Shown in pieces: positions 15,956 to 27,016 of a stretch of 64,000 nucleotides of DNA. This DNA comes from Tepidiforma thermophila (GTDB lineage Bacteria > Chloroflexota > Dehalococcoidia > Tepidiformales > Tepidiformaceae): assembly GCF_002563855.1 (NCBI RefSeq), contig NZ_PDJQ01000001.1:1302001-1366000 (forward strand), read 5' to 3'. Position numbers and translations under genes: made by a program. The notes below the pieces were generated by a model. The model ran no database searches. It was not told the DNA's origin and saw only the letters and a list, made by a program, of their open reading frames with translations. How positions within the stretch are numbered: position 1 is the first letter of the stretch; each line of letters begins with the position of its first letter.

Positions 15956-16975
15956 ATGGCCGTCCAGGAAGCAATCAAGTCCCTCGTCGACGCTGGAGAC
16001 CTCCCCCCGGCGCTCGCCGCCGCCGCCCTCGAGGAGCTCATGACCGGCGCCGCCACCCCCGCCCAGGTCGGCGCCTTCCTCGCCGCATGGCGCATCCGCG
16101 GCGAATCAGCCCCCGCAATCGCCGCCTGCCTCGAGGTCATGCTCCGCCATGCCGAGCCCGTGCCCGCCGCCGGCACCATCGACATCTGCGGCACCGGCGG
16201 CGACGGCATCGATACCATCAACGTCTCAACCGCCGCCGGATTCATCGTCGCCGCCTGCGGCGTCCGCGTCGCCAAGCACGGCAACCGTGCCGCCAGCTCG
16301 AAGTGCGGCAGCGCCGATGTCCTCGAAGCCCTCGGCGCCCGCATCGACCTCGATGGGCAGGCCATCGCCCGCATCATCGATGCCTGCAACTTCTGCTTCC
16401 TCTTCGCCCAGCGCATGCACCCCGCCATGCGCCACGTCGGCGGCGCCCGCCGCGAAATCGGCATCCGCACCGTCTTCAACATCCTCGGCCCGCTCTCCAA
16501 CCCAACCGCGCCCGCCCGCCAGCTCGTCGGCGTCGGCGCCGCCCCCCTCGGCCCGCTCGTCGCCGAGGCCCTCGCCCTCCGCGGCGTTGAATACGCCCTT
16601 GTCGTTCACTCCGAAGACGGCCTCGATGAAATCAGCCCCGCGGCCCCGACCCGCGCATGGGTCGTCGCCGATGGCGCCGTCGCCGAGCGCACCATCAGCC
16701 CTGCCGATTTCGGCCTGCCCACCGCCCCACTGTCCGCCGTCGCCGGGGGCGACGCCGCAGCCAACGCCGGCGACATCCTCGCCATCCTCGATGGCGCTGA
16801 AGGCCCGAAGACCGACTTCACCCTCATGAACGCCGCCGCCGCCCTCGTAGTCGCCAGCCGCGCCGCCGATTTCCGCGAAGGCGTCCGCCTCGCCCGCGAG
16901 GCCGTCGCCTCGGGCCGCGCCCGCGAAGTCCTCGATACCTACATCGCGCTCTCCCGGGAGGCCGCCGGTGGGTAG
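15956..16975 (+). CDS. trpD: Anthranilate phosphoribosyltransferase
   Basis: A 339-residue enzyme that joins anthranilate and PRPP. Diagnostic blocks are DICGTGGDGIDTINVSTAA (PRPP pyrophosphate loop), KHGNRAASSKCGSADVLEALG, FLFAQRMHPAMRHV, RTVFNILGPLSNP and the metal-binding region HSEDGLDEIS. Length and domain order are normal for TrpD. I used the ATG at 15956, in frame with a longer upstream reading frame that overlaps trpG and gives no family similarity. The ribosome-binding site is weak (CGGGG). The 3' end overlaps trpC by 8 bases. Confidence 0.96.
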   Translation: MAVQEAIKSLVDAGDLPPALAAAALEELMTGAATPAQVGAFLAAWRIRGESAPAIAACLEVMLRHAEPVPAAGTIDICGTGGDGIDTINVSTAAGFIVAACGVRVAKHGNRAASSKCGSADVLEALGARIDLDGQAIARIIDACNFCFLFAQRMHPAMRHVGGARREIGIRTVFNILGPLSNPTAPARQLVGVGAAPLGPLVAEALALRGVEYALVVHSEDGLDEISPAAPTRAWVVADGAVAERTISPADFGLPTAPLSAVAGGDAAANAGDILAILDGAEGPKTDFTLMNAAAALVVASRAADFREGVRLAREAVASGRAREVLDTYIALSREAAGG

Positions 16976-17801
16976 CCCCACCATCCTCGACACCATCCTC
17001 GCCCGCCGCGAACGCGACGTCGCCGAGGCGAAGGCCGCCGTGCCCCCGTCCGAGCTCGAAGCCCGCCTCGCCGAGGCTCCGCCCGCCATCGACTTCATCG
17101 CCCGCCTCCGCCGCGACGCCCCCATCGCCGTCATCGCCGAGGTCAAGCGCGCCTCCCCCAGCAAGGGCGACATCGCCCCCGGCATGGATGCCGCCGCCCA
17201 GGCCCTCCGCTACGCCCGCGGCGGCGCAAGCGCTATCTCCGTCCTCACCGAACCCACCTGGTTCAAGGGAACCCTCGCCGATATGGCCGCGGTCCGCGCC
17301 GCCGTCGAAGAACTCGGTCCGGACCGTCCCGCAATCCTCCGCAAGGACTTCATCATCGACGACTACCAGCTGCTCGAAGCCCGCGTCCACGGCGCCGATG
17401 CCGTCCTCCTCATCGTCGCCGCGCTCGACGACGCCCGGCTCCGGCACCTGTACGCCGCAGCCGTCCGGCTGGGCATGCAGGCCCTCGTGGAGGTCAACAA
17501 CGCCGACGAAATGTCCCGCGCCGCCGAACTCGGCGCCGCCCTGGTCGGCATCAACAACCGCGACCTCCGCAGCTTCCGGGTCGACCTCGCAACCACCGAC
17601 CGCCTCGCCAGCCTCGCCCCGCCCGGTGCCACGCTCGCCGCCCTCAGCGGCATCAGCTCCCGCGCCGATGTCGAACGCTTCGCCGCCGTAGGCGCCGCAG
17701 CTGTCCTCGTCGGCGAATCCCTCATGGTTGCGCCGGACCCCGCCGCAAAGATCCGCGAACTCCGCGGCGTCCCTGCAGCCGCCCCCGGGGCCGCCCCATG
17801 A
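16968..17801 (+). CDS. trpC: Indole-3-glycerol phosphate synthase
   Basis: A 277-residue TIM-barrel enzyme that cyclises CdRP to indole-3-glycerol phosphate. It shows the N-terminal TILDTILARRERDVAEAK helix, IAVIAEVKRASPSKGDI (catalytic Lys), SVLTEPTWFKGTL, ILRKDFIIDDYQLLEAR, VEVNNADEM, GINNRDLRSF and SGISSRADVE, in the expected order. The GTG start at 16968 lies inside the end of trpD. It overlaps trpF by ATGA. It is monofunctional, unlike the TrpC-TrpF fusion of enterobacteria. Confidence 0.96.
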   Translation: MGSPTILDTILARRERDVAEAKAAVPPSELEARLAEAPPAIDFIARLRRDAPIAVIAEVKRASPSKGDIAPGMDAAAQALRYARGGASAISVLTEPTWFKGTLADMAAVRAAVEELGPDRPAILRKDFIIDDYQLLEARVHGADAVLLIVAALDDARLRHLYAAAVRLGMQALVEVNNADEMSRAAELGAALVGINNRDLRSFRVDLATTDRLASLAPPGATLAALSGISSRADVERFAAVGAAAVLVGESLMVAPDPAAKIRELRGVPAAAPGAAP

Positions 17802-18530
17802 CCCTCGTCAAAATCTGCGGCATCCGCGACGCAGCCACCGCCCTCGCCGCCGCCGATGCCGGCGCCGACTTCATCGGCCTCGTCTTCGCCGAGTCCCGCC
17901 GCCAGGTTACCCCGCAGGACTGCCACGACATCGTCGAGGCTATCGCCGGCCGCCGCCGCACTGAAACCCCGCTCGCCCTTTCGGGCCCCGCCCTCGGCGA
18001 AGTCTCGGCCCGCAGCTGGTTCCCCGCCTGGGCCGACGCCATCGAACTCGCCCTCGCCCGCGCCCGGCCCCTCCTCGTCGGCGTCTTCGCCCGCATGACC
18101 TCCGACGAGGTCAACGACATCGCCGAGGCCGCCCGCATCGACCTCGTCCAGCTCTCCGGCGGAGAAGATAACGCCTTCGTCCGCGCCATCCGCCGCCCGG
18201 TCCTCCGCACCATCCACGTCCGCCAGGGCGATGACCCCGCCGACATCACCGAGCGCATCGTGCCCGGCCTCGCCGCCGGAACCCTGCTCGATACCGCCCA
18301 CGACACCGCCCTCGGTGGTACCGGCCTCGCCTTCGACTGGTCCATCGCCGAAGACGTTGCCGCCCGCTTCCCCATCATCCTCGCGGGCGGCCTCACCCTC
18401 GAAAACGTCGCCGAGGCGGTCCGCACCGTCCGCCCCTGGGCGGTCGATGTCTCCTCCGGCGTCGAAACCGGCCGCGTCAAAGACCCCGAGAAAATCCGCG
18501 CCTTCATCCGCGCGGCGAAAGGTGCCAGCC

Positions 18531-18541
<11 letters not shown>
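17798..18541 (+). CDS. trpF: Phosphoribosylanthranilate isomerase, with an insertion
   Basis: A 247-residue TIM barrel for the Amadori rearrangement of PRA to CdRP. The catalytic Cys lies in VKICGIRD at residues 4-11, followed by [22 protein letters not shown] where the family usually has [22 protein letters not shown] and [11 protein letters not shown]. Most bacterial TrpF proteins are near 200 residues. Here roughly 40 extra residues lie between [12 protein letters not shown] and the LLVGVFARM strand (about residues 52-90), rich in Ala/Trp and hydrophobic. The insertion is in frame and the catalytic residues are intact, so the enzyme should be active. Confidence 0.92.
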
Positions 18542-19723
<1,182 letters not shown>

Positions 19724-19727
<4 letters not shown>

Positions 19728-20548
19728 GCACTGGGGCCCGCCGGTCCCTCATCCCCTGGGGGCCCCGCCAGGCCGTCGCCGGCCTCGCCGCGTTCATCGC
19801 CCTCATGGTGCTGACCAACGTCGTCGCCCTCGGCGTCGCGCTCGCCCTCGACCTCGACTTCCGCACCCGCGACGTCGGCGACACCTTCGAAAAGGCCGCC
19901 CGTATCGCCGCCTACGCCGATGAGCGCCTCGCGGCCTCCTCCCGCGGCGACCCCCTGCCCGCCCCGCCGAACCTCCTCGCCGACCAGGCCAGCCTCCAGG
20001 TGCTCTTTATCGTCACCGCCGTCTCCCAGGCCGCCGTCATCGCCATCGTCGGCATCAGCACCGGCCGCTCCGCCCGCGACCTCGCCCGCGCGCTCGGCCT
20101 CCATCGCTTCGACTGGCCCGGGGCCTGGCTCCCGCTGGCGGCCGTCTTCTTCGCCTACGCCGGCACCTATGCCTGGGTCCAGTTCGTCGACCGCCTCGGC
20201 ATCACCTGGCTCGAACCCCGCAGCACCGTCCCCATCGAGATCACCCGCGACGACCTCACCCTCAGCATCGCCGCCGCCGTCACCCTCGTCGGCGCCCCCT
20301 TCACCGAAGAGCTCTTCTTCCGCGGCCTCGTCTTTGGCGGCTTCAGCCGCTGGGGATTCTGGCCTGCCGCCGCCATATCCGGCATTCTCTTCTCCCTCGT
20401 CCACTTTGATCCCGGCAGCGTCGTCCCCTTCTTCGCCATCGGCGTCGCCCTCGCCTGGCTTTTCTCTCGCAGCGGTACGCTCTGGTACCCCATCCTCTTC
20501 CACTTCGTCTTCAACGCCGTGAGCTTCTCCATCCTCGCCTTCGGATGA
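19724..20548 (+). CDS. CPBP-family intramembrane glutamic/metallo-protease 1
   Basis: A 274-residue membrane protein with the Rce1/CPBP (abortive-infection family) motifs: TEELFFRG with the EExxxR catalytic core, SLVHFD with a His, and FHFVFNA with the third motif. I chose a CTG start at 19724. It overlaps the trpB stop as CTGA, has GGAG seven bases upstream, and restores a first hydrophobic segment ([20 protein letters not shown]) that aligns with the neighbouring paralogue. The first ATG, at 19805, would cut that segment in half. A soluble stretch [12 protein letters not shown] is shared with the paralogue. Substrate unknown; family members process prenylated proteins or peptide toxins. Confidence 0.78.
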
Positions 20549-21375
20549 CCACCAACCGCCTTCGCCCCGCGCCCTGGAACGAACTCAGTGTCCTGCTCGG
20601 CCTCTGGGCCGCTGTTGCCGCCTACCTCCTTCCGCTCGCCCTCATCGACCCTATCGCCCGCCTGCTCGGCGCCGAAGCCAGCTTCCGCGACGCCGGCGAC
20701 GCCTTCGAAAAAGCCTCCCGCATTGCCGCCTACGCCGACCTCGCCCTCGCCCGCGCCGTCGCCGGGAACCCCCTCCCCGCGCCGCCGCGCCTCCTCGCCG
20801 ACCCGGTCGCCGTCCGCGTCGCCTGGGCCATGGCCCTCGTCAGCTCTGCCCTCTTCCTCGGCGCCCTCCTGCTCGGCGCGCGTCAGCATCCGCGTCAGCT
20901 TGCCCGCACCCTCGGCCTCGACCGCTTCGACGCCGGGCGCCTCTGGCTCCCCGCCCTCTGCGTCGCCATCAGCTACCCCCTCACCGGGGTCTACGCCGCC
21001 GCCGTCGAGGCGCTCGGTATCGGCCCCCTCGTCCCGGTGCCGTCCCCCGCCACCGTCGAACCAGTCCTCCGCGACCCTGCAGCCCTCGCCCTCTACGGGC
21101 TCGCCACCGTCATCGCCGCCCCGCTCAGCGAAGAGGCCGTCTATCGCGGCCTCGCCTTCACCGGCACCCTCCGCTGGGGCTTCTGGCCCGCCGCCGCCTT
21201 CAGCGCCGCACTCTTCGCCCTCAGCCACCGCGACCCCGCCACCCTCCTCCCCTTCTTCGCCATCGGGCTCGTGCTCGCCTGGCTCTACTGGCGCGCCGGC
21301 AGCCTCTGGGATGCCGTCGCCTTCCATGTGCTCTTCAACGGGCTCAGCTTTATCCTGCTCCTCGCGAGGTCCTGA
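20545..21375 (+). CDS. CPBP-family intramembrane protease 2 (tandem paralogue)
   Basis: A 276-residue membrane protein, paralogous to the preceding one. It has an N-terminal hydrophobic segment (LLGLWAAVAAYLLPL), the shared soluble stretch FEKASRIAAYAD, then several membrane helices holding SEEAVYRGL (EExxxR), ALSHRD and FHVLFNG. Its ATG overlaps the previous stop (ATGA) and trpA begins 8 bases after its end, so it is cotranscribed. Motif preservation suggests both copies are active. Why a membrane protease pair should sit inside a tryptophan operon is unexplained. Confidence 0.82.
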   Translation: MTTNRLRPAPWNELSVLLGLWAAVAAYLLPLALIDPIARLLGAEASFRDAGDAFEKASRIAAYADLALARAVAGNPLPAPPRLLADPVAVRVAWAMALVSSALFLGALLLGARQHPRQLARTLGLDRFDAGRLWLPALCVAISYPLTGVYAAAVEALGIGPLVPVPSPATVEPVLRDPAALALYGLATVIAAPLSEEAVYRGLAFTGTLRWGFWPAAAFSAALFALSHRDPATLLPFFAIGLVLAWLYWRAGSLWDAVAFHVLFNGLSFILLLARS

Positions 21376-21383
21376 AACCGCCC

Positions 21384-22175
21384 ATGTCCCAGCGTCTCCG
21401 CGAAACCTTCGCCCGCGCCCGCGAAACCGGCCGCAAGCTCTTCGTTGGCTACATCACCGCGGGCTACCCGCGCCGCGCCGATACCGTCCCCATCCTCCTC
21501 GCCATGCAGGAAGGCGGCGCCGACGTCATCGAACTCGGCGTGCCCTTCACCGACCCCCTCGCCGACGGCGCCACCATCCAGCACGCCAACCAGGTCGCCC
21601 TCCAGCAGGGCGTCACCCTCGCCGATTGCTTCGCCTTTGTCCGTGCCGCCCGCGAGCAGGGTCTCACCGTCCCCGTACTGCTCATGGGCTACTACAACCC
21701 CATCCTCGCCCGCGGCGAAGCACGCGCCTGCGCCGAAGCCGCCGCCGCCGGCGCCGACGGCTGGATCGTCGTCGACCTCCCGCCCGAAGAGGCCGGCAGC
21801 TTCCTCCAGGCCTGCCGCGCCCACGACCTCAGCTTCGTCCCCCTCGTCGCCCCCACAACCCGCGACGAGCGCATTACCCGCATCGCCAGCGTTGCCGATG
21901 CTTTCCTCTACTGCGTCTCCGTCACCGGAACCACCGGCAAAGGCAACGTCGCCCTCGATACCCTCCCCGAGTTCATCAGCCGCGTCCGCGCCCGGACCAG
22001 CCTCCCGCTCGCCGTCGGCTTCGGCATCAACACCCGCGAGCAGGCCGAGGCCGTCCGCCGGGTCGCCGATGCCGCCGTCGTCGGCTCTGCTATAATCACC
22101 GCCATCGACGCTGCGGAGGAAAACCACCGCGCCCAGCGCGTCAGGGAGTTCGTGGAGGATGTCTCCGGCCGGTAG
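21384..22175 (+). CDS. trpA: Tryptophan synthase alpha chain
   Basis: A 263-residue TIM barrel that cleaves indole-3-glycerol phosphate to indole. Landmarks are FVGYITAGYP, DVIELGVPFTDPLADGATIQ with the catalytic Glu and Asp, LLMGYYNPI, ADGWIVVDLPPEE and the phosphate-binding CVSVTGTTGKGN and VGFGINTREQ. The length is standard. It follows the CPBP pair by 8 bases. An extended -10 element (TGCTATAAT) lies near its 3' end and may drive the aromatic genes downstream. Confidence 0.95.
   Translation: MSQRLRETFARARETGRKLFVGYITAGYPRRADTVPILLAMQEGGADVIELGVPFTDPLADGATIQHANQVALQQGVTLADCFAFVRAAREQGLTVPVLLMGYYNPILARGEARACAEAAAAGADGWIVVDLPPEEAGSFLQACRAHDLSFVPLVAPTTRDERITRIASVADAFLYCVSVTGTTGKGNVALDTLPEFISRVRARTSLPLAVGFGINTREQAEAVRRVADAAVVGSAIITAIDAAEENHRAQRVREFVEDVSGR
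22088..22096 (+). promoter_or_regulatory. Extended -10 element inside trpA
   Basis: TGCTATAAT at 22088-22096 is a perfect extended -10 hexamer in a stretch where AT runs are rare. There is no good -35 at 17 bases, as extended -10 promoters may lack one. It would serve aroH and aroF, which lie beyond a 166-base gap. Confidence 0.4.
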
Positions 22176-22189
22176 CGGACAGGTGATCG

Positions 22190-22247
22190 CGGCCCACAGA
22201 CGGCCGGCTGCGCCTCAACAGGCGTGGCCGCGTCCACCTGTGGGCCG
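22190..22247 (+). other. Long nested hairpin in the trpA-aroH gap
   Basis: CGGCCCACAG (22190-22199) pairs with CTGTGGGCCG (22238-22247), and within it GGCC and CGCCT/AGGCG continue the stem around a CAAC loop. The 166-base gap (22176-22341) holds this structure and a CCCCGGCCGGGG palindrome near 22262, but no gene. There is no T-run, so it may slow or terminate transcription or stabilise an mRNA end. Confidence 0.5.
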
Positions 22248-22341
22248 TGCATATGGCAGTCCCCCGGCCGGGGCCTTTGGCGCCCGCCCGTCCTGAAGCC
22301 TGCCATCCCACCCCCAGGAACACCCAGGAGGACCTGCGCGT

Positions 22342-22713
22342 ATGCCCGTCCGCGGCGTCCGCGGCGCGACGACCGTCGACCGCAACCAGAAAGAAGAGAT
22401 CCTCGAGCGCACCCGCGAACTCCTCATCCACATGGTCGAGGCCAACGGAATCCGCATCGAGGACATCGCTTCCGCCTGGCTCACCACCACCCCCGACGTC
22501 TACGCCGAATTCCCCGCCGTGGCCGCACGCCAGCTCGGCTGGACCCTCGTCCCCCTCATGCAGAGCCACGAGATGTCCGTCCCCGGCATGCTCCCGCGCT
22601 GTATCCGGGTGCTCCTCCACTGGAATACCGACAAAGCCCAGAGTGAAATCCGCCACATCTACCTGCGCGAGGCCGCTCGGCTTCGCCCCGACCTCGCGTC
22701 CAACGTCCCCTAG
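22342..22713 (+). CDS. aroH: Chorismate mutase, AroH type
   Basis: A 123-residue monofunctional chorismate mutase of the Bacillus AroH fold, a trimer that converts chorismate to prephenate for phenylalanine and tyrosine. It starts [19 protein letters not shown], which holds the active-site Arg, has [20 protein letters not shown], and the active-site block [21 protein letters not shown]. The ATG at 22342 follows AGGAGG at 22328-22333. It competes with TrpE for chorismate, so its place downstream of the trp genes puts the branch-point enzymes under partly shared control. Confidence 0.92.
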   Translation: MPVRGVRGATTVDRNQKEEILERTRELLIHMVEANGIRIEDIASAWLTTTPDVYAEFPAVAARQLGWTLVPLMQSHEMSVPGMLPRCIRVLLHWNTDKAQSEIRHIYLREAARLRPDLASNVP

Positions 22714-22747
22714 CACAACCCCAACCACAAACGGAGCAGCCTTACCC

Positions 22748-23791
22748 GTGATCATCGTCGTCTCCCCCGAAGCCACCCCCGATGACATCGACGTCATCAT
22801 CAAGCGCATCGAAGAAACCGGCCGCCAGGCCCACCTCTCCGTCGGCCAGGAGCGCACCATCATCGGCGTCATCGGGTCCGATGAACCCGGCCTCGAAGAC
22901 ATCTTCCAGGCGCTCCCCCGCGTCGAATCGGTCCACCGCGTCACCCGCCCCTACAAACTCGCCTCCCGCGAGTTCCACCCTGCTGACTCCGTCATCGATG
23001 TCGGTTACGGCGTCAAAGTCGGCGGCACCGAACTCGCCATCATGGCCGGGCCTTGCTCCATCGAAAACGAAGAGCACATCTTCGATTCCGCCCGCGCCGT
23101 CAAAGCCGCTGGCGCCAACATCCTCCGCGGCGGCGCCTTCAAGCCCCGCACCTCCCCCTACACCTTCCGCGGCCTCGGCGAAGAGGGCCTCCGCTACCTC
23201 CACGCCGCCGGCAAGGCGCATGGCCTCCCCGTCATCACCGAGCTCATGAGCGTCCGCGACATCGACGCCGTCTGCCAGTACGCCGACATCATCCAGATCG
23301 GCGCACGCAACATGCAGAACTTCATCCTGCTCGATGAAGTCGGCCGCGCAAAGAAACCCGTCATGCTGAAGCGCGGCCTCTCCGGCCAGATCGAAGAGTG
23401 GCTCCTCGCCGCCGAGTACATCATGGCCCAGGGCAACCCCAACGTGATCCTCTGCGAGCGCGGCATCCGCACCTTCGAAACCGCCTACCGCAACACCTTC
23501 GACGTCAACGCCATCCCGCTCGTCCGCGAGCTCAGCCACCTCCCCATCATCGCCGACCCCTCCCACGGCACCGGCAAGGCCTCCCTCGTCACACCCGTCG
23601 CCATGGCAGCCATCGCCGCCGGCGCCGACGGCCTCATGATCGAAGTCCACAACAACCCCGACCACGCCCTCTCCGACGGCGCCCAGTCGTTGACATACGA
23701 ACGCTTCGCTTCCATGATGCGCTCGGTCGGTGCTGTCGCCGCTGCAGTCGAGCGGACGCTCCCGGGGGTGTGGGCGCCTGCCAGCGCGTAA
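22748..23791 (+). CDS. aroF: 3-deoxy-7-phosphoheptulonate synthase (DAHP synthase, type I-beta)
   Basis: A 347-residue enzyme for the first shikimate-pathway step, from PEP and erythrose-4-phosphate. An N-terminal ferredoxin-like regulatory domain (about 1-75, [20 protein letters not shown]) precedes the catalytic barrel, as in the Thermotoga enzyme that is inhibited by aromatic amino acids. The core shows [59 protein letters not shown] and ADPSHGTG. The start is GTG at 22748 with CGGAG upstream. It is 34 bases after aroH, so mutase and DAHP synthase are coexpressed, which mirrors the fused AroH/Q-DAHPS arrangements of some Gram-positives. Confidence 0.95.
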   Translation: MIIVVSPEATPDDIDVIIKRIEETGRQAHLSVGQERTIIGVIGSDEPGLEDIFQALPRVESVHRVTRPYKLASREFHPADSVIDVGYGVKVGGTELAIMAGPCSIENEEHIFDSARAVKAAGANILRGGAFKPRTSPYTFRGLGEEGLRYLHAAGKAHGLPVITELMSVRDIDAVCQYADIIQIGARNMQNFILLDEVGRAKKPVMLKRGLSGQIEEWLLAAEYIMAQGNPNVILCERGIRTFETAYRNTFDVNAIPLVRELSHLPIIADPSHGTGKASLVTPVAMAAIAAGADGLMIEVHNNPDHALSDGAQSLTYERFASMMRSVGAVAAAVERTLPGVWAPASA

Positions 23792-23799
23792 CAGCACAC

Positions 23800-23850
23800 A
23801 CGGTCGCAAGACCGTACCGGCGCCGCCTCAGCGGGGGGGCATCGCGCCGG
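23800..23850 (+). other. Two small hairpins in the aroF-scpA gap
   Basis: ACGGTC-GCAA-GACCGT (23800-23815) has a GNRA-type loop, and CCGGCGC (23817-23823) pairs with GCGCCGG (23844-23850) directly before the CAGGAG ribosome-binding site of scpA. Neither is followed by a T-run. Confidence 0.35.
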
Positions 23851-23858
23851 CAGGAGCT

Positions 23859-24584
23859 ATGGCAGAAATCTCGCTGCCCGTCTTCCAGGGGCCGCTCGAC
23901 CTCCTTCTCCACCTCATCGAGAAGGACGACCTCGATATTACCGCCGTTTCCCTCGTCGCGGTGACCGACCAGTACCTCGCCGCCATCCACAACGGCGAAG
24001 GCTTCGACCCCTCCGCACTCGCAGAGTTCGTCGCCGTCGGCGCACGCCTCGTCTACCTCAAATCGCGTGCCCTCCTCCCCCGCCCCCAGGGGGAGGAGGC
24101 GCCCTCCCTCGAAGACGACGACGTCGGCGCCGAGCTCGTCGAACTCCTCCGCGAATACCGCCGCTTCCTCCAGGTCGTCGAACTCCTCGAAGAGCGCCAG
24201 GAAGCCGGCCTCCGCATCTACACCCGCCTCGCTCCCCCGCCCGCCCTGCCCGAAGCCTCCCCCCTCGAAGGCGTCAGCATCGAGCGCCTCCACGCCCTCA
24301 TGCTCAAGCTCCTTCAGCGCCGCCCCCGCGAAGCACGCCCGCGCGCCATCCTCCCCCGCGATACCACCATCACCCTCGCCCAGCGCCTCGAACAGTTCCG
24401 CGAACGGCTCCGCCGGCGCGGCCGCTTCTCCTTCCGCCGCGCCATCCTCGAGTGCGCCACCCGCGTCGAAGTCGTCGTCTCCTTCCTCGCCGTCCTCGAA
24501 CTCCTCCGAACCGGCGAAGCCGATGCCCTCCAGGAAACCCCCTGGGGCGATATCCAGGTCCTCGCCCTCGCCCCCGCCGCCTGA
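23859..24584 (+). CDS. scpA: Segregation and condensation protein A
   Basis: A 241-residue kleisin that bridges SMC heads in chromosome segregation. The signature N-terminus FQGPLDLLLHLIEKDDLDIT is present, followed by QYLAAIHNGEGFDPSALAEFVAVGARLVYLKSRALLP, a long central linker and a C-terminal winged-helix end that contacts SMC (SFLAVLELLRTGEADALQE). The ATG at 23859 follows CAGGAG. Its usual partner scpB is not next to it here. It appears to be the last gene of the trp/aro transcription unit, 67 bases after aroF, and precedes a riboswitch-controlled metK. Confidence 0.92.
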   Translation: MAEISLPVFQGPLDLLLHLIEKDDLDITAVSLVAVTDQYLAAIHNGEGFDPSALAEFVAVGARLVYLKSRALLPRPQGEEAPSLEDDDVGAELVELLREYRRFLQVVELLEERQEAGLRIYTRLAPPPALPEASPLEGVSIERLHALMLKLLQRRPREARPRAILPRDTTITLAQRLEQFRERLRRRGRFSFRRAILECATRVEVVVSFLAVLELLRTGEADALQETPWGDIQVLALAPAA

Positions 24585-24637
24585 CGCTCTCCCCCGCATC
24601 TTCCGCGACGACAGCCCGCCTGCTACCCTTGCTGCAA

Positions 24638-24698
24638 GCGTCAAGAGGGCGTTCGTGCCCGGCAACCTGGTTATGCCTCCAAGGTGCCAAACCGACGC
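24638..24698 (+). ncRNA. Compact S-box-like (SAM-I clan) riboswitch aptamer
   Basis: GCGTC (24638-24642) pairs with GACGC (24694-24698) as P1. Inside lie AAGAG, a short GGGC/GCCC stem, the core GCCCGGCAACC (24657-24667), a CCTGG/CCAAGG helix, then GGTGCCAAACC, which correspond to the S-box core (AAGAG, GCCCGGCAACC, GGTGCTAAntCC). P2 has only a small loop and no room for the usual pseudoknot partner, so this is a shortened variant. A -10-like TACCCT at 24624-24629 would start transcription right at P1. It lies upstream of metK, the SAM synthetase gene, with a terminator between. SAM binding is inferred. Confidence 0.75.
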
Positions 24699-24753
24699 GG
24701 CCCCGCGGCCTCGGCCGCACGGGCAACAAAAGGCGGGCTTGCGGGAAGGCCCG

Positions 24754-24791
24754 CCCCTCGCCGCCAATCCCACCGGCGCGAGGGGATTTTT
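24754..24791 (+). terminator. Riboswitch-linked intrinsic terminator before metK
   Basis: CCCCTCGC (24754-24761) pairs with GCGAGGGG (24778-24785), extended by a GCC/GGC inner stem, and is followed by ATTTTT (24786-24791). A competing stem GGCGGGC/GCCCGCC (24732-24738 with 24749-24755) overlaps its 5' arm and could act as antiterminator. Confidence 0.85.
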
Positions 24792-24833
24792 CATGCCCGC
24801 GCGAAGGCAACTCCATCACCGAAAGGGCAGCAC

Positions 24834-25997
<1,164 letters not shown>

Positions 25998-26002
25998 CCA
26001 CC

Positions 26003-27016
26003 GTGGACGCCATCCTCTTGGTCGGCGGCCAGGGCACCCGCCTCCGCCCCCTCACCGCACGGCGCCACAAAAGTCTCGTGCCCGTCTGCAACCGGCCCGC
26101 CATCGAATACCTCTTCGACTGGCTCACCCGGTCCGGCATCCAGCGCGTCGTCCTCGCTCTCGGCCTCGCCAACGAAGACCTCGCCCGCTGCTACCCCGCC
26201 GGCCCCCGCGGGCCCCTCGAACTCCTGCCAGTCATCGAAACCACCCGTCTCGAATCAGGAGGCGCCATCCGCAACGCCGTCCAGGTCGCCGGCATCAATG
26301 ACCGCTTCCTCGTCCTCAACGGCGACGTCTACCTCGATTTCGATTTCTCCGCTGCGCTCGCTGCCCACCTCGCCCGCCGCGCCGACCTCACCGTCGCCCT
26401 CCACGAAGTCGACGACCCCTCCCAGTTCGGCGTCGCCGTCTGCGACGCAGACGGCTTCATCACCGGCTTCGTCGAAAAACCGCCCCCCGGCGAGGCCCCC
26501 GGCCGCCTCGTCAACGCCGGCGCCTGGATCTTCGAGCGCCGCATCGTCGACGAGATCCCCCCGGGCGCCGTCCGCGTCGAGGAAACCCTCTTCCCCTCCC
26601 TCGTCGCACGGCGCCGCCCCGTCCTCGGCTATCGCTTCGAAGGCCATTGGGCCGACCTCGGCACCCCGGCGCGCTACCTCGCCCTCCATCGCGCCCTGCT
26701 CGGCGCAGCCAACGCCATCGACCCCGCCGCCCGCATCGCGCCCGGCGCGCGCATCACGGGCACCGCCGTCGGCCCCGGCTGCGACATCGCCCCCGGCGCC
26801 GAACTCTCTGCCTCCGTCCTCTGGGAGAACGTCCGCATCGGCCCCGGCGCCGTCGTCCGCGACTCCGTCATCGCCGATGGCGCCACCGTCGGCGAAGGCG
26901 CCATCCTCGACCGGTGCGTCCTTGGCCCCGGTGGGGCCATCGCCCCCGGCAGCCGGCCCCCCGCGGGGACGATCGTTGACGCAGGTGCCAGCTATCATGA
27001 GCCCCATGCCGGATAA
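26003..27016 (+). CDS. NDP-sugar pyrophosphorylase (GlmU/mannose-1-phosphate guanylyltransferase-like)
   Basis: A 337-residue nucleotidyltransferase with an N-terminal Rossmann-like domain, VGGQGTRLRPLTARRHKSLVPVCNRP at residues 7-32 (shown here by the GGQGTRLRPLT core), NGDVYLDFDF with the metal-binding Asp, GFVEKPP, NAGAWIFERR and GHWADLGTPARYL. The C-terminus is a hexapeptide-repeat beta-helix (PAARIAPGARI, GPGCDIAPGAEL and so on). The family covers mannose-1-phosphate guanylyl-, glucose-1-phosphate uridylyl- and thymidylyl-transferases, and the sugar cannot be fixed from sequence. The PMM/PGM and PGI/PMI neighbours favour GDP-mannose or a related hexose. The start is GTG at 26003, 5 bases after metK, and the end overlaps the next gene. 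Confidence 0.85.
   Translation: MDAILLVGGQGTRLRPLTARRHKSLVPVCNRPAIEYLFDWLTRSGIQRVVLALGLANEDLARCYPAGPRGPLELLPVIETTRLESGGAIRNAVQVAGINDRFLVLNGDVYLDFDFSAALAAHLARRADLTVALHEVDDPSQFGVAVCDADGFITGFVEKPPPGEAPGRLVNAGAWIFERRIVDEIPPGAVRVEETLFPSLVARRRPVLGYRFEGHWADLGTPARYLALHRALLGAANAIDPAARIAPGARITGTAVGPGCDIAPGAELSASVLWENVRIGPGAVVRDSVIADGATVGEGAILDRCVLGPGGAIAPGSRPPAGTIVDAGASYHEPHAG

Noticed and set aside
22088-22096. Main promoter of aroF
   Set aside because: Only an extended -10 is present within trpA coding sequence, with no -35; kept as a low-confidence site.
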